A stretch of 40,610 bases of DNA, from assembly GCA_910578305.1 (NCBI GenBank), contig CAJTQH010000001.1, positions 41,670-82,279 of the forward strand, read 5' to 3'. This DNA is from an uncultured Muribaculaceae bacterium. Its GTDB lineage: Bacteria; Bacteroidota; Bacteroidia; Bacteroidales; Muribaculaceae. The first letter of the stretch is position 1, and every line of letters starts with the position of its first letter. The notes under the pieces were generated by a model that did not search any database, was not told where the DNA came from, and worked only from the letters and a program-made list of their open reading frames with translations. A program made the position numbers and the translations under genes. Below are positions 7,998-16,603 of the stretch, in pieces.

Positions 7998-9206
7998 ATG
8001 GGAAAATATAATTTTGACGAGGTAGTTGACCGACAGGGCACGCTTGCATCCAAGTATGAGTTGCTTGGCGAACTTTTCGGTCGTAAGGATCTGACTCCAT
8101 TGTGGATTGCAGATATGGAGTTTGCCGTGTGTCCGGAGATAGTGCAGGCTCTGCAGCAGAGAATATCGCATCAGGTCTATGGCTACAGTGTTCCGGGTAA
8201 GGGATATTGGGATTCGGTGATAGCATGGCTTCACCGCCGTCATAATCTCGACGTGACTCGCGAGCAGCTGGCTTTTGTTCCCGGAGTGGTGCGAGGCATA
8301 GCTTATGCTCTGAATTTCTTCACCCGTCCGGGCGACAAGGTAGTGATACAGCCACCGGTCTATCATCCGTTTCGTCTCGTGACCGAAGGCAATGACCGCA
8401 TTGTGGTGGAAAATCCGCTGATACCCGGCGATGATGCTTTCTACAAGATGGATCTGGAAGGTCTGGAAGACATTTTCGCACATGAGCGTCCGAAACTGAT
8501 GATACTCTGCAATCCCCACAATCCGGTGGGCATTCAGTGGGATGCCGAAACTCTTCGTGAAGTGGCTCGTCTGGCACGCCGCTATGGGGTGATAGTACTT
8601 TCCGACGAGATACATGGCGATCTGATGCTCTACGGACGTCCTCACATACCGTTTGCCTCGGTGAGCGAGGATGCTGCGGCTGTGTCCGTATCGTTCGGAG
8701 CGCCGTCTAAGACTTTCAACATCCCCGGACTGGTAAGCTCGTGGATGATGGTGCCGCACAAAGGCCTGCGTGAACCGTTTTTTCGCTGGATGGAAGCCAA
8801 TGAGTTTTCATCGCCATTCTTCTCGGCGACCGTCGGCACGGAAGCGGCATACACCTATGGTGAGCCGTGGCTCAACGAACTGCTGCCATATATCGAGGGC
8901 AACATAGAGGCCGTAGAGCAGTTTGTGGCTGCTGAGATGCCTCAGATCAAGGCCGTGCGACCACAGGCCTCATTTCTGATATGGCTCGACTGCCGTGAAC
9001 TTGGTCTGCCGCAGGATAAACTGGTGGATCTGTTTGTAAACGAGGCTCATCTGGCACTGAACTCGGGCACAATGTTCGGCACACAGGGTGAAGGATTCAT
9101 GCGACTCAACGTGGCGATGCCGCGTGCCGAACTGCTGAAAGCGCTGAAGAGTCTGGCAGGCGTATTGCAGTGCCGATATACCAAGGCTGCCGTTGCCGCC
9201 GACTGA
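7998..9206 (+). CDS. PLP-dependent aminotransferase, PatB/MalY (C-S lyase) family
   Basis: A 402-residue fold-type I PLP enzyme. The start MGKYNFDEVVDRQGT is the typical N-terminus of PatB/MalY proteins (cystathionine beta-lyase type). The longer frame from 7935 would contain its own -7 box. Visible motifs are LWIADMEF, the CNPHNPVGI cofactor segment, LSDEIHGDL (about 200-210) and the PLP lysine in SFGAPSKTFNIPG (K238). A C-terminal GEGFMRLNVAMPR carries the carboxylate-binding arginine. Members cleave cystathionine or cysteine S-conjugates to pyruvate, ammonia and a thiol; the in vivo substrate is not determinable here. It is monocistronic, with its own promoter and a shared terminator. Confidence 0.92.
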   Translation: MGKYNFDEVVDRQGTLASKYELLGELFGRKDLTPLWIADMEFAVCPEIVQALQQRISHQVYGYSVPGKGYWDSVIAWLHRRHNLDVTREQLAFVPGVVRGIAYALNFFTRPGDKVVIQPPVYHPFRLVTEGNDRIVVENPLIPGDDAFYKMDLEGLEDIFAHERPKLMILCNPHNPVGIQWDAETLREVARLARRYGVIVLSDEIHGDLMLYGRPHIPFASVSEDAAAVSVSFGAPSKTFNIPGLVSSWMMVPHKGLREPFFRWMEANEFSSPFFSATVGTEAAYTYGEPWLNELLPYIEGNIEAVEQFVAAEMPQIKAVRPQASFLIWLDCRELGLPQDKLVDLFVNEAHLALNSGTMFGTQGEGFMRLNVAMPRAELLKALKSLAGVLQCRYTKAAVAAD

Positions 9207-9237
9207 CAGGGTAATTTTAGATTATCGCCCGATATGA

Positions 9238-9281
9238 AAAACAATCAGGGTGCTGCCATCAAGCAGCACCCTGATTGTTTT
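9238..9281. terminator. Bidirectional terminator between convergent genes
   Basis: A perfect 19-bp inverted repeat (9238-9256 and 9263-9281) with a 6-nt loop. The arms end in AAAA and TTTT, so it can terminate both the aminotransferase gene (plus) and the GH92 gene (minus). Confidence 0.93.
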
Positions 9282-9302
9282 ATGGGATTGCGGTGTTACC
9301 GC

Positions 9303-11639
9303 TCATTTCTTCTTTGCTTTTTTGACTTTCTTGGCCTTAGGAGCCTTAGGTGCGTCGGGAGCGTTGGAGAACGAGTATGGACGTGATTCCTTGGCAGTGC
9401 CACGGGTGGTGTTGGGCTTGCTGCCCATCGTGTAGTCGAATGTGGGGCCGGTGTAGAGCATGTCGCGAGTCACGAAAGTAGCGTCATAGGGCTTGCCGTC
9501 GATAGTGAGTGCGTCGACATAGCGGTTGGCATCACTGTTCTGAGGCGCGTTGATGGTCACGGTCTTACCATCGGCCAGATGTATCTTTGCCTGACGGAAC
9601 AGTGGTGCACCGAGCACGTATTCGCCTGTACCAGGAGCCACGGGATAGAATCCGAGAGCCGAAAATACATACCATGCCGAGGTCTGGCCATTGTCTTCGT
9701 CGCCGCAGTAGCCGTCGGGGTTGGGTGTGTACATGCGGTTCATCACCTCACGTACCCAGTGCTGTGCCTTCCATGGTTCGCCGGAGTAGTTGTAGAGATA
9801 AATCATGTGCTGTACGGGCTGGTTGCCGTGGGCGTAGTTGCCCATGTTCATGATCTGCATCTCGCGGATCTCGTGGATGGGAAATCCGTAGTAGCTGTCA
9901 TCGAATACCGGCGGAACGGTGAATACAGAGTCCATCATGGTGTTGAATTCCTTATCACCCCCCATAAGATCGATAAGACCCTGCGGATCGTGGAATACAG
10001 ACCAGGTGTAGTGCCATGAGTTGCCTTCAGTAAACGCGTCGCCCCATTTGAGCGGATTGAATGGCGACTGGAAAGTGCCGTCTTCGTTTTTGCCACGCAT
10101 GAGCTTGTGCTCGGGGTCGAAGAGGTTGCGGTAGTTCATTGCGGCCTGTGCGTAGGGCTCGATCTCTTTCTTGGATTTGCCGAGTGCCTTGCCGAGCTGA
10201 TATATGCACCAGTCGTCGTAGGCGTATTCGAGAGTGCGTGCAGCGCTTTCATTGATACCTACGTTATAGGGCACATAGCCGAGACGGTCGTAGTATTCAT
10301 GACCGAGACGACCGGTTGAGCTTACGGTGGGATGTACTTTGTGAGCGTCGGAGATTACGGCTTCCCAGAGTTTTTCGATGTCATAGCCGCGGAGCTGTCC
10401 GGTGAGATAAGCGTCGGCCACGATGGAGGCACTGTTATTGCCCACCATGCAGCCACGGTGTCCGGGACTTGCCCATTCGGGCAGGAATCCGCTTTCAAGA
10501 TATGCGTTGACGAGTCCGGCCTGTATCTTGTCGTTCTGCTCGGGATATACAAGGTTGAGCAGTGGGAACAATGCACGGAATGTGTCCCAGAATCCTGTGC
10601 CGGTGAACATGTAGCCGCCGAGCACTTCGCCGTTGTAGGGGCTGTAGTGGATGGGGTTGCCCTGAGCGTCGATCTCATAGAATGAGTGCGGGAATAGCAA
10701 TGTGCGGTAGAGGTTGGAGTAAAATGTGCGCAGACGGTCGAGCTGGAATGCATCGGACGCGTCAGGACTTATCTCAATGCGTCCAAGATAAGAGTTCCAA
10801 GTTTCGCGTCCCTGAGCCTTGATCCGATCGAAATCGCCGTCGCCAAGCTCCTTGAGATTGAGCAGCGCCTGCTCGGGGCTTATGAACGAGGATGCTACAC
10901 GTGCGTTGACTTTCTGCCCTTTCACAGTGGGAAATCCTACAATAGCGCCGGCGTGGTTGGCGGTAGCTGATGTGGCAGATGTGGAGATCACGCTGTCTGC
11001 AACAGTGGCAGTATAGGTGAACGGGGTATCGAATTCGATCACAAAGTAGTTGCGGAAGTTCTCGGGCACACCGCCGGAATTTTTTGTGGAGTAACCCGTG
11101 ATTCGGCGGTTGGAGGCATCGACGGTCACTGACGATCCTTTGTCAAATGCATCGATCACCACTGTAGACAGTTCGCATTCGGGAAATGTGAATCGGAACG
11201 CAGCGGCACGTGATGTCGGTGTCAGCTCAACCGTAACGTCGTGGTCGGCGAGGTATATCTGATAAAAATACGGTGTAGCGGTTTCCGCCTTGTGAGAGAA
11301 CCAGCTCATACGGTCGTTTTCGCCAAAACGCACATCACCGGTCACAGGCATTATGGAAAACTGGCCGAAATCGTTGATCCATGGGCTCGGCTGGTGAGTC
11401 TGCTTGAATCCGCGTATCTGGTCGGCATCGTAAGTATAGGCCCATCCGTCGCCCATTTTACCTGTCTGGGGAGTCCAGAAGTTCATGCCCCATGGCATAG
11501 CGATGGCCGGATAGGTATTGCCTGTGGAGATCGAATATTTTGACTGTGTGCCCACGAGAGTGCTCACATAGTCCACAGGATCGGCTGCCGAAGCAACCAC
11601 AGATGCTCCAAGCAATAAAGCTGATAATAATGTTTTCAT
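9303..11639 (-). CDS. GH92 family alpha-mannosidase, exported
   Basis: A 778-residue protein with signal peptide MKTLLSALLLGASVVASAA. The mature part starts DPVDYVSTLVGTQSKYS and shows the GH92 hallmarks GNTYPAIAMPWGMNFWTPQ, TGFWDTFRALFPL, EGNSWHYTW (candidate general acid E538) and GDEDNGQTSAW (D647 and D649, candidate base residues). Calcium-dependent GH92 enzymes of gut Bacteroidetes remove alpha-mannose, mainly alpha-1,2 linkages, from host or yeast N-glycans in the periplasm or at the surface. There is no lipobox, so periplasmic export is likely. No SusCD pair or other PUL gene adjoins it. The C-terminus ends in an unusual Lys/Ala/Pro-rich tail. Confidence 0.95.
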   Translation of the reverse strand: MKTLLSALLLGASVVASAADPVDYVSTLVGTQSKYSISTGNTYPAIAMPWGMNFWTPQTGKMGDGWAYTYDADQIRGFKQTHQPSPWINDFGQFSIMPVTGDVRFGENDRMSWFSHKAETATPYFYQIYLADHDVTVELTPTSRAAAFRFTFPECELSTVVIDAFDKGSSVTVDASNRRITGYSTKNSGGVPENFRNYFVIEFDTPFTYTATVADSVISTSATSATANHAGAIVGFPTVKGQKVNARVASSFISPEQALLNLKELGDGDFDRIKAQGRETWNSYLGRIEISPDASDAFQLDRLRTFYSNLYRTLLFPHSFYEIDAQGNPIHYSPYNGEVLGGYMFTGTGFWDTFRALFPLLNLVYPEQNDKIQAGLVNAYLESGFLPEWASPGHRGCMVGNNSASIVADAYLTGQLRGYDIEKLWEAVISDAHKVHPTVSSTGRLGHEYYDRLGYVPYNVGINESAARTLEYAYDDWCIYQLGKALGKSKKEIEPYAQAAMNYRNLFDPEHKLMRGKNEDGTFQSPFNPLKWGDAFTEGNSWHYTWSVFHDPQGLIDLMGGDKEFNTMMDSVFTVPPVFDDSYYGFPIHEIREMQIMNMGNYAHGNQPVQHMIYLYNYSGEPWKAQHWVREVMNRMYTPNPDGYCGDEDNGQTSAWYVFSALGFYPVAPGTGEYVLGAPLFRQAKIHLADGKTVTINAPQNSDANRYVDALTIDGKPYDATFVTRDMLYTGPTFDYTMGSKPNTTRGTAKESRPYSFSNAPDAPKAPKAKKVKKAKKK

Positions 11640-11673
11640 CTCGTTGTGAAGTAGTTCTTGGTTATGTTTTTCA

Positions 11674-11681
11674 CAAAGTTA
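11674..11681 (-). promoter_or_regulatory. -7 box of the GH92 gene
   Basis: The minus strand reads TAACTTTG (TAnnTTTG), 34 nt before the GH92 ATG. No clear -33 element is visible. Confidence 0.6.
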
Positions 11682-11726
11682 ATCAACTTATCTCAAATCC
11701 GCCATAGTAGTTTGAGGAAAATGCGC

Positions 11727-11734
11727 TAAATTTG
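11727..11734 (+). promoter_or_regulatory. -7 box of fmt
   Basis: TAAATTTG fits TAnnTTTG, 30 nt before the fmt ATG and divergent from the GH92 promoter. No clear -33 element is visible. Confidence 0.62.
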
Positions 11735-11764
11735 CAGAAATTACCTGTTTGACACAAATTTTTT

Positions 11765-12724
11765 ATGAAAAAAGAAGATCTGAAAATAGTGTTTTTCGGC
11801 ACTCCCGATTTTGCAGTGGAGAGTCTGCGTGCCATGGTCGAGGGCGGATATAATGTGGTGGCTGTGGTTACCGCTCCAGATAAGCCGGCCGGACGCGGCA
11901 AGCGTATGCAGCAGCCGGCAGTGAAGGAGTATGCCTTGCAGGCAGGGCTGCCGGTAATGCAGCCCGAACGTCTCAAAGATCAGGCTTTTGTAGACGAACT
12001 GCGAAACTATGGAGCGCAACTCTTTGTGGTCATAGCATTCCGTATGCTGCCCGAAGTGGTGTGGACCATGCCGGAACTCGGAACTTTCAATCTGCATGCC
12101 TCCCTGCTGCCGCGATACCGTGGCGCGGCTCCTATAAACTGGGCTGTGATAAACGGCGATACCACTACGGGGGTCACCACATTTTTTCTAAAGCATGAGA
12201 TAGATACAGGCGATGTGATAGACTTTGAATCCATTGATATCGCACCTGAAGACAATGCCGGAACGGTGCACGACCGGCTGATGACACTCGGGGCAACTCT
12301 TACATTGAAGACTATCGATCGTATCATACAAGGCAATCTGACCGTCACACCGCAGAGCGGCCTTACCGGTGAGCAACCTACTCCCGCGCCCAAAATATTT
12401 AAGGAAACATGTCATGTCGACTGCAACCGCAGCGCCCTGGAGATACATAATCTTGTGCGCGGACTATCGCCTTACCCTACTGCGTGGGGAGAACTTATGG
12501 CAGGAGAGATGCCGCAGGGAGCTCTGAAGATATTCACTACACGTGTCACGGATACCGACTCTGAAAAACCCGGTCGCATAACAGTGACTACCGACGGACG
12601 CATGTTGTTGCATTGTGCCGACAAGTGTCTGGAGATTCTGAGTCTGCAGGCTCCGGGCAAGCGAAGAATGGACACCCGCGATTTTTTGCTCGGATGCCGC
12701 TACGAGGATATGTCACTGGCCTGA
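11765..12724 (+). CDS. fmt: Methionyl-tRNA formyltransferase
   Basis: A 319-residue cytoplasmic enzyme that transfers a formyl group from 10-formyl-tetrahydrofolate to initiator Met-tRNA. The N-terminal Rossmann part opens with KIVFFGTPDFAVESL. The catalytic NLHASLLPRYRG contains N109 and H111, and HEIDTGD supplies D147. The C-terminal OB-fold-like tRNA-binding domain (about 205-315) contains VRGLSPYPTAW. Length and motif order are normal for Fmt. It is the first gene of a probable three-gene unit with the Wzi-like protein 45 nt downstream. Confidence 0.97.
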   Translation: MKKEDLKIVFFGTPDFAVESLRAMVEGGYNVVAVVTAPDKPAGRGKRMQQPAVKEYALQAGLPVMQPERLKDQAFVDELRNYGAQLFVVIAFRMLPEVVWTMPELGTFNLHASLLPRYRGAAPINWAVINGDTTTGVTTFFLKHEIDTGDVIDFESIDIAPEDNAGTVHDRLMTLGATLTLKTIDRIIQGNLTVTPQSGLTGEQPTPAPKIFKETCHVDCNRSALEIHNLVRGLSPYPTAWGELMAGEMPQGALKIFTTRVTDTDSEKPGRITVTTDGRMLLHCADKCLEILSLQAPGKRRMDTRDFLLGCRYEDMSLA

Positions 12725-12769
12725 CAGGGTGTTATGCTTTGATAAATTCACACACTGAAACAACAATAT

Positions 12770-14257
12770 ATGCGAAAATTCATCACAGGCTTAGCCCTGT
12801 CAATGGCCGCGCTGCCGCTGTCGGCTCTGGAATTACCCGACAGCGTGTATCACTACAACACCGAGGCATCCGTGTCGTTGAGCAGCGGAGCTCATACTCC
12901 GTTCTGGCTTGTCAACAACCGGTTCGGACTTTCATCCATAGAGAAGTCCAATGGTTATATACGTGCCGGCATATTCAAGGATTTTGAATACGACAGCAGA
13001 TTTTCATGGAATTTCGGCGTGGATCTTGCCGGAGCCTACAATTTCACATCCTCATTCATCGTGCAGCAGCTCTATGGCGGTGTGCGCTATCGCTCACTGT
13101 CGCTCACTGCAGGTACTCAGGAGTGGACGAACGGCATTGTAAGCGAGGAATTGAGTTCGGGAGATATGCTTTTTTCGCAAAATGCCCGTCCGATACCGCA
13201 GGTGCGTCTGGCTATGGAAAATTATCAGCCGGTACCTTATACCAACAAGTGGCTGTCGATAAAGGGATACATATCAATGGGCATGTACACCGACGGACAC
13301 TGGCAAGAGAAACATACCGGCCCCGAAGGCGACTATGTAAAGAATCTGCTGTTTCACTCCAAGGGCGGATTTCTTCGTATAGGCGATCCTGACCGTCACA
13401 CCGTGACGGTGGAAGGTGGCCTGGAAATGGGCGCGCAGTTTGGCGGTACGCTCTATCGCACAAGTCCTGTGACAGGAGAGCGCGAAGTGATAAGATTCCC
13501 TCACGGACTGAAAGAGATGTGCAAGATATTACTGCCTATGGGCGGCGGCAACTACGAAGACTCTAACTTGATTGGTGAAGAACTCAATTGTCTGGGCAAC
13601 CACACCGGTCAATGGTCACTTGCCGTCAATTGGACGCCGAAAAATACCGACTGGCGCATACGTACATATTACGAGCATTATTTCGAAGATCATTCAATGA
13701 TGTTTTTTGACCATGCCTGGAAAGATATGCTGCTTGGCGGAGAGATCACGTTTCCCCGTAATCCGGTGATAACATCGTTTGTCTACGAATATCTCATCAC
13801 CAAGGATCAGAGCGGAGCCGTATATTGGGACTATACTCCGGAAGTGCCGTCGCAGATAAGTGGTGCAGACAACTATTACAATCACTATCTTTATCCCGGC
13901 TGGGAACACTGGGGCATGGGCATGGGTAATCCGCTCGTCATATCCCCGATATATAATGCCGACGGCAGTCTGCGATTTGCCCATAACCGGATAAAGGGCC
14001 ATCACTTCGGGTGGAAAGGAAATCCGCACCCCGATTTAGACTATCGGGTGCTTATGACTTATACCCGGTCGTGGGGTATCTACCACAAGCCTGTACGCAA
14101 TGTGCTTCATAATTTCAATGCACTCCTTGAAGTGACATATCGTCCGCATCAGTTGCCCGGATGGACCGGACGTATCGGGGTGGCGGCCGACAGCGGCCGT
14201 CTGCTCGGCAAAAGTTTCGGGGCAATGATTACAATATCTAAATCCGGTTGGTTATGA
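12770..14257 (+). CDS. Wzi-family outer-membrane beta-barrel protein (capsule assembly type)
   Basis: A 495-residue exported protein (signal peptide within MRKFITGLALSMAALPLSALE). After the signal come VSLSSGAHTPFWLVNNRFG, then aromatic-rich alternating segments consistent with a large beta-barrel and a C-terminal strand. The start resembles Bacteroidetes members of the Caps_assemb_Wzi family; E. coli Wzi is an 18-strand outer-membrane lectin that anchors capsule. Here the role is inferred, and no capsule synthesis genes adjoin it. It lies between fmt and a small lipoprotein gene, overlapping the latter by ATGA. A TATGCTTTG at about 12732 is one base longer than a consensus -7 box. Confidence 0.8.
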   Translation: MRKFITGLALSMAALPLSALELPDSVYHYNTEASVSLSSGAHTPFWLVNNRFGLSSIEKSNGYIRAGIFKDFEYDSRFSWNFGVDLAGAYNFTSSFIVQQLYGGVRYRSLSLTAGTQEWTNGIVSEELSSGDMLFSQNARPIPQVRLAMENYQPVPYTNKWLSIKGYISMGMYTDGHWQEKHTGPEGDYVKNLLFHSKGGFLRIGDPDRHTVTVEGGLEMGAQFGGTLYRTSPVTGEREVIRFPHGLKEMCKILLPMGGGNYEDSNLIGEELNCLGNHTGQWSLAVNWTPKNTDWRIRTYYEHYFEDHSMMFFDHAWKDMLLGGEITFPRNPVITSFVYEYLITKDQSGAVYWDYTPEVPSQISGADNYYNHYLYPGWEHWGMGMGNPLVISPIYNADGSLRFAHNRIKGHHFGWKGNPHPDLDYRVLMTYTRSWGIYHKPVRNVLHNFNALLEVTYRPHQLPGWTGRIGVAADSGRLLGKSFGAMITISKSGWL

Positions 14258-14676
14258 AAAAGATAATATTGCTATGTCTGATAATAGCGGCTCTTGGCTC
14301 GACATCGTGTCGTAAACTGGCGCTGCATGGCGACTTTTCGGGACAATGGCAGATCCTGACGATAGATTACCCCGACGGCACACATGTGGAGCCACAAGGA
14401 GAGTATTACTACTGTTTTTACCGCGATGTGGCACAACTTACGGATCTCAACAATACACGCATCGTTGCCAATATGACTTACAATGACGATGAATTTGTGC
14501 TCCAGTTTCCATACGAAATAGTGGAGCGCCTGGCTCCGTGGGGTATCATATGTCCGGATACGGTTGATCCCGAAACAAAAGGATATTCGGCCACCTTCAC
14601 CATAGATAGATTAACATCCAAGCGGCTGGTAATGACAACCGATATGGGCGTGACGATTGCCTGCCGGAAGTATTGA
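14254..14676 (+). CDS. Small lipoprotein, lipocalin-like, function unknown
   Basis: A 140-residue protein starting at the ATG that overlaps the Wzi-like stop codon (ATGA at 14254-14257); an ATG 6 nt upstream is also possible. A lipoprotein signal peptide ends in the lipobox LGSTSC. After the cysteine, the mature domain (FSGQWQILTIDYPDGT ... GVTIACRKY) looks like a compact beta structure of the kind annotated lipocalin-like (DUF5004/DUF4488-type) in Bacteroidetes. The tight coupling suggests a partner role with the Wzi-like barrel at the outer membrane, but this is inference. Confidence 0.78.
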   Translation: MKKIILLCLIIAALGSTSCRKLALHGDFSGQWQILTIDYPDGTHVEPQGEYYYCFYRDVAQLTDLNNTRIVANMTYNDDEFVLQFPYEIVERLAPWGIICPDTVDPETKGYSATFTIDRLTSKRLVMTTDMGVTIACRKY

Positions 14677-14915
14677 CGGCTACTATATAAGGAATAATCA
14701 AAACACGAGGCTGTGTCAGGTTACTGACGGCCAGTATAATGACTGAGTGCGCATGGACTCAAACATTATTAGCGAGCGACATCGCGCAAGGAATCAACAT
14801 CGTCTTATTCACTAACGCCTAAAAACCTATCAAACAACCTCGTCACTCCGATGCTGCGGACACAGATCTCCGTAACGAAAAAACGCAGAGGTTCACGAAT
14901 TAGAATCTTTTTTTG
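14677..14915. other. Gene-free stretch, nothing recognised
   Basis: I see no open frame, RNA or repeat that I can support in these 240 bases between the lipoprotein gene and the -7 box at 14916. Confidence 0.6.
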
Positions 14916-14951
14916 TAAATTTGTCACGCAGGCTTGAAAAGTCAGGTCTGC
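14916..14951 (+). promoter_or_regulatory. -7 box followed by a short hairpin
   Basis: TAAATTTG (14916-14923) fits TAnnTTTG. Just downstream, GCAGGC (14928-14933) can pair with GTCTGC (14946-14951, one G-U pair), and T-rich runs follow at 14970-14984. Transcription of the hairpin and the inverted-repeat region beyond it is inferred. No -33 element is clear. Confidence 0.5.
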
Positions 14952-14986
14952 GCAAAATATTTTGAAGCGTTTTTTTGCTTTTTTCT

Positions 14987-15151
14987 GTCATTGAAAATCG
15001 CCAAATAATTCAACCACAGGGGAAAAGCAGTCAAAAGCGCTCCAGCTGTCGTTTTGTCCGCACCCAACGCTAATGCGTTCAGTGCGATAACGCGATATAG
15101 CGTGGGGTGGACTGCTTATTTGTGGACGGCGTTTGGCGATGCCTCAATGAC
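14987..15151 (+). ncRNA. Candidate structured RNA (long interrupted hairpin)
   Basis: A series of nested complementary segments spans 165 nt: GTCATTGA (14987-14994) with TCAATGAC (15144-15151), ATCGCCAAA (14997-15005) with TTTGGCGAT (15132-15140), CCACA (15014-15018) with TGTGG (15121-15125), AAGCAGTC (15025-15032) with GACTGCTT (15110-15117), and CACCCAACGCT (15061-15071) with AGCGTGGGGTG (15099-15109, one mismatch). The order is strictly nested, which chance rarely gives. No protein frame explains it. It may be a free RNA (6S-like in outline) or a leader of the HTH gene that starts 57 nt later. No terminator was seen after it. Confidence 0.55.
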
Positions 15152-15207
15152 AATAAACAGAGTCAATCCCCACGTTTCGCATTTAGTCAACCGACAGATC
15201 CAACGCA

Positions 15208-15453
15208 ATGCCACTCCACATCGGACAACTGATCCGCGCCGAACTAGACCGCCATCCACGGCGTCACACTGTCACATGGTTTGCCAACAGGCTTAACTGC
15301 AACCGCCGCAATGTCTACGACATATTCAATCGTCCGGACATAGACACAAATCTGCTGCGACGCATCTGCACTGTGCTTGAACACGATTTTTTCCGCGACA
15401 TATCTGAAGCAATGTTACACGATTCGGCTCAGAACAAAGATGAAAGTGTGTAA
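15208..15453 (+). CDS. Short helix-turn-helix DNA-binding protein
   Basis: An 81-residue protein of a type common in Bacteroidetes: IGQLIRAELDRHPRRHTVTW, then FANRLNCNRRNVYDIFNR and DIDTNLLRRICTVLEHDFF. The pattern (WFA..L.C.R.NVYDIF.R..IDT.LL.RI...L.HDFF) resembles XRE-like helix-turn-helix proteins with the recognition helix around NRRNVYDIF. It is probably a small regulator; target and partner are unknown. It lies 57 nt downstream of the inverted-repeat region and 87 nt before the PD40 gene, which has its own -7 box. Confidence 0.78.
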   Translation: MPLHIGQLIRAELDRHPRRHTVTWFANRLNCNRRNVYDIFNRPDIDTNLLRRICTVLEHDFFRDISEAMLHDSAQNKDESV

Positions 15454-15518
15454 TTTTCAGCCACACACCGTGTAGTTATATATCACACATCTATCAGGTT
15501 CATTAACATTCCTCTATC

Positions 15519-15526
15519 TAAATTTG
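15519..15526 (+). promoter_or_regulatory. -7 box of the PD40 protein gene
   Basis: TAAATTTG fits TAnnTTTG and ends 14 nt before the ATG, so the 5' leader would be about 10 nt. Confidence 0.62.
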
Positions 15527-15540
15527 CATTCAAAAAAGCG

Positions 15541-16566
15541 ATGAATGCAATACTGAAATTCGGAGCCATTGCGCTCCTGACACTCTGCTCGGCGATGCAG
15601 CCGGCAGAGGCCAAGAAAGTTAAGTTTGATTACGGTACGGTGTATGTACCGGAGGAAGGCGGTGTGAAATTTGAGAAAATCACTGAAGATGCCGACGCCG
15701 TCAACGGCAACCTTGTTTTAGTCAGCAAAAGCTTCCTCGGCAAGAAAACCGGCCTTGATGCAATCTCCTGGTGGGTCAACCCTCAGATTGCCCTTTCAAA
15801 AGACGGCTCAAAGATAGCCTATCTAAACAAAAAGAACGGCACAAGCAACGTGATGGTCAAGCAGTCGGCCAAAGGCGGTGCAAGCACCCAGCGCACATTT
15901 CGCACAAACGTGACCGACTTCTCTTGGAGCCCCGACGACAAGACTCTATGTTTCACCGAAGTGCGCAACGGCCACTATGGCGTATATCTCGTCGACGCAT
16001 ATCAGGGCAACGTCGTGCGCCAGATTTCTAACGGCGTGGACAACGACTATGCCGGCCAGATGACACCTGACGGACACAACATCTATTTCCACCGTGGCGA
16101 AGGCTATCAGAACTACAGCATATGGAGTTTTGACCGCAACACCAATCTATTCTCCAACTATTCGCGCGGCATGACTCCGTGTATCGTCCCGAGCAATCCC
16201 GACATCCTCTATGTAGCCAGATACACCGACCAGAAAGAGAGCGAAATATGGCGAATCAATCTAAAGAACGGTGTCGAGGAAATAATTCTTGCCGAACCCG
16301 GCCGCAGTTTCACCACTCCGGTGCTGTCGCCCGATGGAAAATGGCTTCTTGTCACAGGCTCCAGTATGTCGGAGAAAGACAAGGAGATGAACACCGATAT
16401 TTTTGCTGTCCGCACCGACGGAACCCAGTTTACCCAACTCACCTATCATCCGGGCAATGACCTTTCTGCTATCTGGTCGCCCGACGGAAAAAGCATTTAC
16501 TTCATATCTCAACGCGGCTCGGCCAAGCGGTTATACAATGTATGGAAAATGGATTTCAACCTCTGA
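15541..16566 (+). CDS. Exported TolB-like beta-propeller (PD40) protein
   Basis: A 341-residue protein with signal peptide MNAILKFGAIALLTLCSAMQPAEA. The mature part carries repeated blades of the PD40/TolB kind: NPQIALSKDGSKIAYLN, DFSWSPDDKTLCFTE, QMTPDGHNIYFHR, TPVLSPDGKWLLVTG and AIWSPDGKSIYFIS. Such propellers are protein-interaction or ligand-binding modules in the periplasm. There is no enzymatic domain after the propeller, so it is not a DPP4/S9 peptidase. It lies 37 nt upstream of a small outer-membrane barrel gene and is probably co-transcribed with it. The specific role is unknown. Confidence 0.82.
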   Translation: MNAILKFGAIALLTLCSAMQPAEAKKVKFDYGTVYVPEEGGVKFEKITEDADAVNGNLVLVSKSFLGKKTGLDAISWWVNPQIALSKDGSKIAYLNKKNGTSNVMVKQSAKGGASTQRTFRTNVTDFSWSPDDKTLCFTEVRNGHYGVYLVDAYQGNVVRQISNGVDNDYAGQMTPDGHNIYFHRGEGYQNYSIWSFDRNTNLFSNYSRGMTPCIVPSNPDILYVARYTDQKESEIWRINLKNGVEEIILAEPGRSFTTPVLSPDGKWLLVTGSSMSEKDKEMNTDIFAVRTDGTQFTQLTYHPGNDLSAIWSPDGKSIYFISQRGSAKRLYNVWKMDFNL

Positions 16567-16603
16567 CATAACATAATATCAATCAACTAATAATCACAAA
16601 ACA

